In this document: in pieces, positions 48,472-56,689 of the stretch
Position numbering within the stretch: the stretch's first letter is position 1
Layout: every line of letters starts with the position of its first letter
Assembly: GCA_013306675.1 (NCBI GenBank)
Contig: JABLUY010000091.1
Span: 62,001 to 126,000, forward strand
Direction of reading: 5' to 3'
DNA: 64,000 bases
From: Thraustochytrium sp. TN22
Lineage: Eukaryota > Sar > Bigyra > Thraustochytrida > Thraustochytriidae
Notes under the pieces: model-generated
Told to the model about the DNA's origin: nothing
The model's database searches: none
The model's input: only the letters and a program-made list of their open reading frames with translations
Translations under genes and position numbers: made by a program

Positions 48472-49101
48472 TCAAAAGGTCGGCTTGGCCTCGTAGTACG
48501 CTTTGATGCGCTCGTCGGCGCCCACCACCTCGTAGATCTTGCGCAGGCACGGCGCCTTTTCGGCGCTCACAAGGCCCTGATCAAAGCCCTGGAACTTGCC
48601 CGACGCGATGTTGTGCACGAAGACGTACAGGCTAACGTCGGCAATCGTAAGGCGGCCGCCGACTGCGTGGCCGGAGTCCGCCGCGCCGCTTGCCATGTGC
48701 TCCAGCACGCTTGCCAGCCTCGCAAGGCGGCCGTCCTCCGCGCAATGCTTGCGCCGTGCCTCGAGCTGCTCCTCGCCCTGCATGAAGAGAGTCGGGATGA
48801 GCAGCACCGTAAACTCGTCCACCGTGCAGAGGATCTCGTCCACGCAGAACGCCTCCATGGTGTCCTCCGGGTACAGCTTGGCGAGCCGCGCCGCGAAGGT
48901 GGTAATCGCGACAGACTGCACGTGCACCTTGCCGTCCACCTCCAGCGTCGGCATCTGGCCGAGCGGCAGGCTCGCCTTGCGCTCCGCAAACTCCGGATAC
49001 GTCAGGCGCTCGTCCTCGAAGGCGATCTCGCCCAGCGTCAGCGCCAGCCTGGTCGCCTCGGCGCGGCCGGCCGAGTCGAAGTACGTCACCTTGAGCTGCA
49101 T
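48472..49101 (-). CDS. Glutathione S-transferase, sigma-like
   Basis: 209 residues from the ATG at 49101, the normal GST length. The thioredoxin-like N domain starts VTYFDSAGRAEATRLALTL with the catalytic-type Tyr7; the glutathione contacts GQMPTLEVDGKVHVQSVAI include the cis-Pro (MP) and QS pair. The all-helical C domain includes GGRLTIADVSLYVFVHNI, the N-capping box of GSTs. This pattern is closest to sigma/alpha/mu-type enzymes, which conjugate glutathione or isomerise prostaglandin-like substrates in the cytosol. Confidence 0.92.
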   Translation of the reverse strand: MQLKVTYFDSAGRAEATRLALTLGEIAFEDERLTYPEFAERKASLPLGQMPTLEVDGKVHVQSVAITTFAARLAKLYPEDTMEAFCVDEILCTVDEFTVLLIPTLFMQGEEQLEARRKHCAEDGRLARLASVLEHMASGAADSGHAVGGRLTIADVSLYVFVHNIASGKFQGFDQGLVSAEKAPCLRKIYEVVGADERIKAYYEAKPTF

Positions 49102-49797
49102 CGCGCCGACCTCGAGACGCAGCGAACACGCCAACGCAACTTCGGAGCTCTGGCGCCGCCAAGAAGATTTGATCGCCCCAATGCCAGTGAGTCCCCCCCC
49201 TTTGTGCTCTCTCTCTCTCTCTCTCTCTCTCATCACTGTCCAGTCATTGACGTTAGTTACCTCAAGGCCTTGGCGGCGGCGACGGCGAGAAGAACGCCCT
49301 GATGCGCGGCCACGGCTCGAATTCTGCGCAGAACATCAAAACTCGGGGTCAAGGCGGAGAGCATCGAAATTCGATGCAAAGCCGCCAGCTAGCGGAGCAG
49401 AGCCGCGTGGCGCAGCTCAGTATCCTGCAACAGCCCGAGCCAGAGTCAGAGTCAGAGTCAGAGTCCGAGCCCAGGTAACCTACGACGTCAAGCTCGGCGG
49501 GCTAAGTAGCTAGCTAGCCAGCTAGAGTGCTTGTGCAAGAACTCCTGCGCCACGAAGGGCGTGCGGGCCGCGGCCGGGTCACGGTCACCGGGTCCGGGCA
49601 CGGCGTTAGGCCGGCGAGGACGGCAGATAGGGCGGTTGGCGGCTGGCCTCGCAGCGGCGAGGCAGACGCGAGTCCGCAACTCCGCTCGGCCTCGCGCGCG
49701 GTGGGCGGCGGCGGCGGCGGCGGGCGGCGGCGGGTCGCAGCGGGCGCGCTGCGGCGGCTGGCCTGCAGCAGGCAGCGGCGCCGCGGGCGCGGGCACC
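49102..49797. promoter_or_regulatory. Divergent spacer with CT microsatellite and CTAG motif
   Basis: About 700 bp between GST and NUP50 starts. It holds (CT)n at about 49205-49232, an AGAGTC repeat at about 49442-49465 and TAGCTAGCTAGCCAGCTAG near 49506-49524. Confidence 0.5.
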
Positions 49798-51441
49798 ATG
49801 GGCAAGCGGCGCGGCGATGAGGCCGGCATCGACATGCAGGTGCAGAAGGAGAGCTACGACGTGGACCTGGGCGGCGACGAGGACAGCGGGCGCGCCCGCG
49901 GCGGCAGCGGCGGACAGGAGAGCTGGAGGCGCGCCGATAGCTCCATCCTGCAGGCGCGCACGATCCGCAGGGCCATCAAGCCGCGCGCGAACGGCAGCAG
50001 CAGCAGTGGCGGCGGCGGCGGCCTCTTCGCCGGCGTGAACCTGACGGCGGGTATGAGCTCGTCGTCGTCGTCGTCGCCCTTTCAAACGTCGTCCTCCTCG
50101 TCCTCATCCAAGCCGGGCGGTCTCTTTGGCAGCGTCAACCTGAGCAACTCGAACCCGGTCAAGTCTTCGCTCACGGCGCTGCCGAGCAGCTCCAGCGCAA
50201 CGAACGGCGGCAGCGCGACCTTTGGTGCGAGCACATCGAACGGGAACGGCACCGCGGCCCCGGCCGCCGCCTCCTCTTCCTCCGCGTCCGGAGACGACTC
50301 GCTGAAGCGCATGGCCGCCCTCAACAAGAGCTTCTGCCGCTGGGTGGACCAGCAGATGGAGAAGTCCGAGTCCAAGCCGCTCACGGACGGCGTCATGGAG
50401 TACATTCGCTACGCGGCAAAGGAGTCTGCGGCGCAGACGGCGTCCTCGTCGCCCGCTCCGGCCGCGACCTCGTCTGGCAGCAGCGGCCTCGGCGGTCTCT
50501 TTGGCGGTGGCGGCAGCAGCGGCGGCAGCGGCAGCAGCAGCGGCAGCGGCAACAGCGCCGCCTCGCGGAGCCCGCCTGCGGCGGTGCCGCCGGCCTCGTC
50601 TGCCGCGCTGGCGACGCCCGCGTCGCTGTCGACCACGTCCACGGACTCGGCCGGGGCCTCGTCCAACACGTCGTCGACCTCGGCGCCCACGCGCGGCTCG
50701 CTCTTTGGGTCGTCCGCGCCGCCGTCCTCGGGTGGCCTCTTTGGTAGCAGCAGCTCCTTCGCCTCCGGCAGCGGCGGCAGCGGCGGCAGCGGCACCAAGC
50801 CTGCCTTCGACTTTGGCGGCGGCAGCGGCGGCTCCAAGCCGGCCTTCGACTTTAGCGGCGGCGGCCAGTCGAGCGGGTCGTCCTCGCTCTTTGGCTTCAC
50901 GCCATCCGCGTCGGCGACCACGACGCCCGCGACCAGCTCTGGGTCGGGGCTCTTCGGGTCTTCGGGCGCCTCCGGCAGCGGCCTGGGCGGCGGCCTGGGC
51001 GGCGGCGATGGCGATGATGACGATGAGGGCGCCGACACGGCGGCGCAGGAGGGCGAGACCGAGGTCCTCGACTCGGTGCGCGACGATGAGGTCCAGCTCA
51101 TGAAGGTGCGCGCCAAGGTGATGTACCTCAAGGACGGCAAGTGGGAGTCCAAGGGCGTCGGAAACCTCTCGCTCCTTCAGGAGAAGGAGAGTAAGCGCTC
51201 CTACGTGGTGCTGCGCTCCGACGCCGGCAGGATAACCGCCAACATTCCGCTGCCCAAGTCGCTCAACACCTCGGTGGCCAACAAGTCCTGCCGCTTCGTC
51301 GCCGTTTCTTACGGCGAAGACGGCTCCGGCAACCCCGTTGCCGACAACGACGGCAAGCCCGTGCCCTTTTCGGTCCGCGTGAAGAGCGACGCCGAGGCCA
51401 CTCAGCTCAAGGACAAGATCGACGCCTGCCTCTCTGCATGA
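49798..51441 (+). CDS. NUP50: NUP50/NUP2-like FG nucleoporin with Ran-binding domain
   Basis: 547 residues from the ATG at 49798. The N-terminus (MGKRRGDEAG, with SWRRADSSILQARTIRRA) matches the NUP50 importin-alpha-binding region. The middle is Ser/Gly-rich with FG-type repeats (GGLFGSVNL, RGSLFGSSAPP, SSLFGFTPS, SGLFGSSG, KPAFDFGGG) and an ordered patch FCRWVDQQMEKSESKPLTDGVMEYI. The C-terminal 120 residues form a RanBP1-type domain: VRAKVMYLKDGKWESKGVGN, SYVVLRSDAGRITANIPL and PFSVRVKSDAEATQLKDKI. NUP50 helps release cargo from importin-alpha on the nuclear basket. The domain order matches the family. Confidence 0.93.
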   Translation: MGKRRGDEAGIDMQVQKESYDVDLGGDEDSGRARGGSGGQESWRRADSSILQARTIRRAIKPRANGSSSSGGGGGLFAGVNLTAGMSSSSSSSPFQTSSSSSSSKPGGLFGSVNLSNSNPVKSSLTALPSSSSATNGGSATFGASTSNGNGTAAPAAASSSSASGDDSLKRMAALNKSFCRWVDQQMEKSESKPLTDGVMEYIRYAAKESAAQTASSSPAPAATSSGSSGLGGLFGGGGSSGGSGSSSGSGNSAASRSPPAAVPPASSAALATPASLSTTSTDSAGASSNTSSTSAPTRGSLFGSSAPPSSGGLFGSSSSFASGSGGSGGSGTKPAFDFGGGSGGSKPAFDFSGGGQSSGSSSLFGFTPSASATTTPATSSGSGLFGSSGASGSGLGGGLGGGDGDDDDEGADTAAQEGETEVLDSVRDDEVQLMKVRAKVMYLKDGKWESKGVGNLSLLQEKESKRSYVVLRSDAGRITANIPLPKSLNTSVANKSCRFVAVSYGEDGSGNPVADNDGKPVPFSVRVKSDAEATQLKDKIDACLSA

Positions 51442-52304
51442 GCGTTTCAACCTGCATGTGAGCGAGCGCTGAGCGAGCCCACGTTCTGTGCGCCTGATTA
51501 GTCAGTCAGTCACTGGTAGCTGAAAGTGGCACGAGTATAGGAAAATGGCAAGACGATCTTTTCTATGTTTCCGCCCCCGTCAATGTCAAGCAACGAAACA
51601 GACGAGAACTGTCATGGCTTCCATTTGGGTGAGGCTTCCGTGTGGTTTCGGCTTCCACGTGGTTTCGGCTTGCACGTGGCTCAGGCTTGCACGTGGCTCA
51701 GGCTTGCACGTGGCAAAGGCTTCCACAAGATACGTAATCATGACATGGTCCCTCCTGCCGCACGGTCCTCGCTTCGCAGCAGTAATAGCAACTCAAGCAG
51801 CAGCACCCGCGCAGCACCTGCCAGCCGTGGCCGGCAGCGGCCCTCCAATACGCACGCAGCCGTGTCGCTCAGATCTTGCTCTTCTGACCTTTCACCACCG
51901 ATCGAGGAAGCTCGCGCGAGCCCGAGCACTGCTCCTTTCGCTAATCGTGAGCTTGGGCGATCTGGCGCTGGCCCTGCATCGAGGCGGGAAAAATCTGCGG
52001 CGCAAGGGCCGCAAAGCGCGCCAAAGCGCGCCAAAGAGCGCCAAAGAGCGCCAAAGCGCCCCGAAAGGGCCCTGAAAGGACCCTGAAAGGGGCGCTTGTG
52101 GCGGCGCAAGGGCCGCTGGGCGCGCGCAAGCGCACCTAACGACGGCGCAAGTTGAGCACGGCGGAGCCGAGCTAACCACGAACTGGCGGGCGGCGGCGCG
52201 CGGCGCGCGGGCGGCGGCGGCGCGCGGCGGCGGCGCGCGGCGGCGACGGCAGCGGCAGCGGCAGCGGCAGCGGCAGCGGCAACTGCGGCAGCGGCAACTG
52301 CGGC
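51442..52304. other. Spacer with tandem repeats
   Basis: About 860 bp. It holds a CTTGCACGTGGCTCAGG array at about 51665-51718, a GCGCCAAAGC/GAGCGCCAAA array at about 52016-52062, and a (GGCAGC)n tract at about 52247-52302 immediately before the U-box start. Confidence 0.6.
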
Positions 52305-53645
52305 ATGGCGCGCGCGGGGTCGCTGCGCGAGGATGTGAGCCGGCGGCTGCGCGAGGAGATTCGCGCCGAGGAGGCGGCGCAGTTCAACGAGCTGGACGGG
52401 GACTCCTCCGACGAGGATGACCTGCAGGAGGTGCTCGACTCGGACGACGAGGAGGAGCAGGGTGGCGCCACGGGCGCAGCGAGCGCCACCGGTGCCCAGG
52501 AAAAGGCCGAGCGGGCTGTAGGGGGCGGGGAGGACGAGGAGGAGGACCACCAGGGCGACGAGGCGAGATCCGAGGGCGATTCGAGCAGCGACGAGAAGGA
52601 ATTTGTGCTGAGCGACAGCGAAGCCGAGCAGGGCGAGGCGGTGCGGGCGCCACGGCGCGGCGGCGCGGCGCGGCGCGGGAGAACCTGCAGCGGGAGCTCA
52701 AGCAGCAGCAAGAGCTCCAGGACCGGGTCCGGACGCAAGGGCGCGGCAGGCAAGGGCAAGAAGCAGCCGCAGATGAAGAGGGGCAAGCACAAAGAGAAGA
52801 CGGATCAGGGCAATGCAGGCGAGCCCGAGTGCATGGAGTCGCTACAATGTCCCATCACATTGGAGATGATCATGGAACCAGTGGTGGCGGCGGATGGGTT
52901 CACGTACGAGCGGACCGCCATCGAGAATTGGATTCGCAAGAGCGGCAACACCGCCATGTCGCCCGTGACGCAAGAGCCCCTCGCGCACCACCAGTTGACG
53001 CCGAACCGGCTGTACGTGCAAATCACGGCGGAGATCCAGCAAGCCGTGGCGGCGGAAGTGGAGCTCGGCAAGCGAAAGGCAAACGACGGCCCGGAGGAAG
53101 GCGAGGACGCCCTTTCGAGCGTGGACAAGCGGAGCAAGACAAGCGCACCCAACTCGTTGCTCTCGCGCCGTGTCAAGGAGCTTGAGGAGGCGCTCGCACA
53201 GGAGCGTGCGAGCAAGCTCAAGCTCCAGCTCCAGCTGAGCAAGGCCGCTGTCAAGGATGAGCCTTGCAAGCACACGCGCATGTTCATCGACCGCAAGCGC
53301 AAGAGCCTTCCGCTTACCAACGTCGACTGGTATGAGGACGATCGCAAGGCCGAGCAGAAGCGGAAGCAGCAGCAGCAACAGGAGGACGACGATGACGAAG
53401 TCCAGGTCATCTCCGGCAGCCTGCCCCGCCTCGTCGTCTGCAGGTTTTGCCGCCGATGCTCCATGTGCCACCGCAAGAATTCCGTTTGTGCACCTTTCCT
53501 CGGCGCCTGGCCCGGCGTCGCCCCTTCGCTGCCTGTCTCCGCGCGGAGGATTGGCAACATGCGTGTCTCGGCAGTCGGCCAGAGCACCACCACCACGGCT
53601 GCCGCGGTCTCCACCAAGTCCGAGGCCATGCCCTCACAAGGTTGA
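52305..53645 (+). CDS. U-box E3 ubiquitin ligase-like protein
   Basis: 446 residues. The U-box spans about 178-248: LQCPITLEMIMEPVVAADGF, TYERTAIENWIRKSGNTAMS and PVTQEPLAHHQLTPN, with the salt-bridge and hydrophobic residues that replace RING zinc ligands. The N-terminal 175 residues are acidic, with DGDSSDEDDLQEVLDSDDEE, then a basic Lys/Gly patch. A coiled coil follows the U-box (LLSRRVKELEEALAQERAS). Near the C-terminus is a Cys cluster (CRFCRRCSMCHRKNSVC) after KQQQQQEDDDDEVQV that might bind a metal. The combination is not a familiar named subtype. Confidence 0.82.
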   Translation: MARAGSLREDVSRRLREEIRAEEAAQFNELDGDSSDEDDLQEVLDSDDEEEQGGATGAASATGAQEKAERAVGGGEDEEEDHQGDEARSEGDSSSDEKEFVLSDSEAEQGEAVRAPRRGGAARRGRTCSGSSSSSKSSRTGSGRKGAAGKGKKQPQMKRGKHKEKTDQGNAGEPECMESLQCPITLEMIMEPVVAADGFTYERTAIENWIRKSGNTAMSPVTQEPLAHHQLTPNRLYVQITAEIQQAVAAEVELGKRKANDGPEEGEDALSSVDKRSKTSAPNSLLSRRVKELEEALAQERASKLKLQLQLSKAAVKDEPCKHTRMFIDRKRKSLPLTNVDWYEDDRKAEQKRKQQQQQEDDDDEVQVISGSLPRLVVCRFCRRCSMCHRKNSVCAPFLGAWPGVAPSLPVSARRIGNMRVSAVGQSTTTTAAAVSTKSEAMPSQG

Positions 53646-54257
53646 CGAGGGCGAGGGCAAGGACACGGGAAAGAACAAGGACAGGGGCGAGGTACAAGCA
53701 TAAAACACACACACACACACAAGGTCAAGGTCAAGGTCAAGGTCAAAAGCAAGCACGTCCAAGTGTGAGTCAATACAAGCAGAAGCGGCCGAGTCCTTTG
53801 AGCCAAGTCGCCCTCTTCGAGCCTCGATGTCAAGAATGTCATAATTTACCTGTTGTCAATTACCTGACTCCTGCCGCCAAAGTCGTCCCGCCTCGCCTCG
53901 CTCGGCTCTCTCGGCCTCGCCGCGCCTCCGGGCATGCCGCCCCGCCTTGCTCGGCAAGCCGTGCAGCTCGGCAAGACTTGCAAGCCGGCCAGCGCCTTGC
54001 GACCCGACAAGGCTCGAGCGCCTGGCTGGCAACCCGGCAAGGCTCAAGCGCCTTGCAACCCGCTTGCAGCTCGACTCGGACAGTATCGTACCCCAGGCTG
54101 GGCGACAGTACTGCGCAGCGCGTGCGGCACGCGCTGGTTGTGAGGCAGACTCGGGCCGTGACGGCGACAGACTCCCTGGAGGCGACAAACGCAAATCAAT
54201 CAAATCGCCAGGCGCGCGGAGCGAGAGGCCTGGCCGCCAGGAGAGAGCCGCGCAGCC
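53646..54257. other. Spacer with AC and GGTCAA repeats
   Basis: 610 bp. It holds (AC)n at about 53703-53720, (AAGGTC)n at about 53720-53746, and degenerate CTCGGCAAG/GCCTTGC motifs at about 53945-54065. No gene is supported. Confidence 0.5.
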
Positions 54258-56285
54258 ATGGAGGCGCGCGCCGCGACCCCCCGCGCGCGCGGGCGGTCGT
54301 CGGCGCGGCGCAGCGAGCTGCGGCGCGAGGAAGAGGCGGCGGCGGCGTCGTCCGCCGCGGCGGCCGCGGCGGCCGCGGCGGACGAGCTGCGCGCGGCGGC
54401 GCTGGAGCAGGACGAGGACGGCGCGCGCGCGGCGGCGCTGGAGCTGGACGGCGAGGAGGACGAGGACGAGGTCGAGGTCGAGGACGGCGGCGCGGAGCCA
54501 GAGATGCTGCGCGCACCGGAGGGCGCCGGGCTGGCGACGGAGGACGCGAACTGGCGCGCGCTGACGGCGAGGCTGGGCCGGCTGGCGCAGCACGCCGAGG
54601 CGTGGGGCGCGATGGCGCCCTCGGCGAGGCTGCTGTACCTGCGCAAGGTGAAGCGCGCCTTGCAGCGCGACGTGCGGTTGTACGCGTGGTGTGAGGCGTC
54701 CGCGGCGCTGCAGGGGTGGGACCTGACGACCAAGCACGGGCAGAACGTGGCGGCGAGCGAGACGCAGACCCTGGCGACCATCGTCAAGGCGCACGTGGAT
54801 GCGCTCATCGCCGCTTACGTGGACCTCGTGGCCGGCGGCGACACGTACGAGTCCGTGGGGCCGGCGCGCGCCAAGCTGCGCGTGGAGACACCCGAGGGCG
54901 GCGCCACGCGCGTGCAGACGCCGCGCTCGCTGGGCGAGTGGGTGGCCGGCAGCTCCCTGGAGGTCATTCTGCAGAACGGCGCGCCGGACCCGCGCGAGAC
55001 GGCGCCCGCCGTCAATACGTGCGCAGGGCGCGTGTGCGTCGCACTGGGCAGCGGCAGCCAGTCGCACTCCGCGGTGAGCGACGTGCTGGACAAGCTCTTC
55101 GTGGACGGCCAGGTGGTCCTGCTCAAGCACCACCATCTCCGCGCCTTCTCGCTGGAGCCGGTGGGCCAGCTCTTCCGCAGCCTCGCAGAGGACGGCTTCT
55201 TCGAGCAGGCGCTGTGCGAGCCGGCCCTGACGCGACGGCTCATCTGCGACCCGCGCGTGACGGCGCTGCACATCTCGGGCAGCAAAGCAAGCCACGACGA
55301 GCTGGTGCGCGTGCTGCGCGAGAGCGGGCAGGCCGAGGACAAGCCCATCTCGAGCCAGCTCGGCTGCGTGACGCCCTGGGTCGTCGTGTCGGGCGGCGAT
55401 GAGTGGTCGACAGCCGACCTCGAGGCGCAGGCGCGCGCGCTCGTGGCGGGCATCGTCAGGCAGGAGTCGTGCAACTGTTATTCGCCCAAGGTCATCGTGG
55501 TGGACGCGGACTGGCCGCAAAAGGAGACTTTCCTCACGGAGCTGCGCGCGGCGCTCGCCTCGGCGCCCGCGCCGCCCGCCTACTACCCGGGCACCAAGGC
55601 GCGCTACGACGATATGGTGGCCGCGTACGAGGCGCGCGAGGACGCCGTCTTGGAGTTTATTGAGATGCCGGAACAGGAGGGCCTGAACCCGGAATTCACG
55701 CGCGAGGGCGACCCGCGCTGCCCTCTGCCGCTCTTCATGATCACACACAGAGTTAACATGCGTTCCTTTCGGCGGGCGCCCGCCTACACCACCGAGCCCT
55801 TCGCGCCTATCATCACCATCTGCGAGATCATGGACGGCCAGAACGATGACACCCGTTTCCTGCGCAGTGCCACGCGTTTCCTCGACAACCACGTCTACGG
55901 CACTCTCAGCTGTACGCTGATTGTGCATCGCAGTCTGCGCAGCTCCGAGGCCGTCGAGCGCGCGATCGAGACATTGCGATACGGCTGCATCTGTGTCAAT
56001 GGCCCAACGTCGGCCATGCTCGAGGCGCCGAACGGCGTCTGGGGCGCGCATCCGGGCGCCTCGATCGACCTCGTCAAGTCGGGCATTGGCTTCTCGCGGA
56101 ATTGCCTCCTGCTCGGCCACGTCAACAAGGCCGTGCTGCGACTTCCCTTTATTAACGCGCTGCAGCAGGAGCACCCGGGCGAGGAGCCCGGGAACGCCGC
56201 TCTCGTGCGCCGCGGAGCCGAGTACATGGTGCGACCGAATCCATGGCGCCTCATGCGCGTTGCAGGTGCTGCGATACTGGGCTGA
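54258..56285 (+). CDS. Aldehyde-dehydrogenase-like protein with altered active site
   Basis: 675 residues. The N-terminus (1-90) is Ala/Glu-rich low complexity. The ALDH fold starts around 95. Visible marks: a nucleotide-loop area VALGSGSQSHSAVS with DGQVVLLKHH, the segment TALHISGSKA (normally FTGS, 'F.G.....'), then SSQLGCVTPWVVVSGG where active ALDHs have ELGG: the general-base Glu is Gln367 and the second Gly is Cys370. The nucleophile region is VRQESCNCYSPKVIVVDAD, with Cys405 or Cys407 at the active-site Cys position. The end part, TEPFAPIITICEIMD and NHVYGTLSCTLIVH, matches the family's 'EPFGPV' and 'YGL.a.v' blocks. Normal dehydrogenase activity is doubtful with Gln in place of the Glu; esterase-like or regulatory use is possible. 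Confidence 0.8.
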   Translation: MEARAATPRARGRSSARRSELRREEEAAAASSAAAAAAAAADELRAAALEQDEDGARAAALELDGEEDEDEVEVEDGGAEPEMLRAPEGAGLATEDANWRALTARLGRLAQHAEAWGAMAPSARLLYLRKVKRALQRDVRLYAWCEASAALQGWDLTTKHGQNVAASETQTLATIVKAHVDALIAAYVDLVAGGDTYESVGPARAKLRVETPEGGATRVQTPRSLGEWVAGSSLEVILQNGAPDPRETAPAVNTCAGRVCVALGSGSQSHSAVSDVLDKLFVDGQVVLLKHHHLRAFSLEPVGQLFRSLAEDGFFEQALCEPALTRRLICDPRVTALHISGSKASHDELVRVLRESGQAEDKPISSQLGCVTPWVVVSGGDEWSTADLEAQARALVAGIVRQESCNCYSPKVIVVDADWPQKETFLTELRAALASAPAPPAYYPGTKARYDDMVAAYEAREDAVLEFIEMPEQEGLNPEFTREGDPRCPLPLFMITHRVNMRSFRRAPAYTTEPFAPIITICEIMDGQNDDTRFLRSATRFLDNHVYGTLSCTLIVHRSLRSSEAVERAIETLRYGCICVNGPTSAMLEAPNGVWGAHPGASIDLVKSGIGFSRNCLLLGHVNKAVLRLPFINALQQEHPGEEPGNAALVRRGAEYMVRPNPWRLMRVAGAAILG

Positions 56286-56689
56286 TCACTTGGTCCCGGC
56301 GTCTTCTTTCGCTCGCTCGTTGGGTCTCGTTTTCCTTTACTCCTCCTTTTCCTTTGCTCCTCTCGTACGCGGGACGAGTGAGGTGTGAGTAACTCGTGTG
56401 TATCTCTGTGTGTGAGGGTCGTTGTGTGCAAAAGCAATGTTGGAATGTCTGCGGTCCTCTGTGTCGCCTGTGCAAAAGCAATGTTGGAATGTCTGCCATC
56501 CTCCGTGTCGCCTGTGTCAGACTTGCTGCGCCTTGACCATGGCGACTCATGCGCGGGGCCGTTGCCGCAAGAATGGGCTGACCGACCGACAAGGAGTTGG
56601 TGGCGCTCATTCGTTGAATGTCGCTCATTTGTTCAATGTCGCTCATTCGTTGGGTTGGGTCTTCTTTCGTTCCTGCTCAACTTATAGCC
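56286..56689. repeat. Convergent spacer with two small tandem repeats
   Basis: GCAAAAGCAATGTTGGAATG recurs about 45 bp apart at about 56428-56515 (two copies). A TGTCGCTCATTCGTTG-type 21-bp unit occurs three times at about 56605-56662. Confidence 0.8.

Noticed and set aside
50104-51450. 448-residue minus-strand frame over NUP50
   Set aside because: Repetitive shadow of the FG-repeat codons.
53856-56174. 772-residue minus-strand frame over the ALDH-like gene
   Set aside because: Mirror of a well-supported gene; Arg/His-rich and without motifs.
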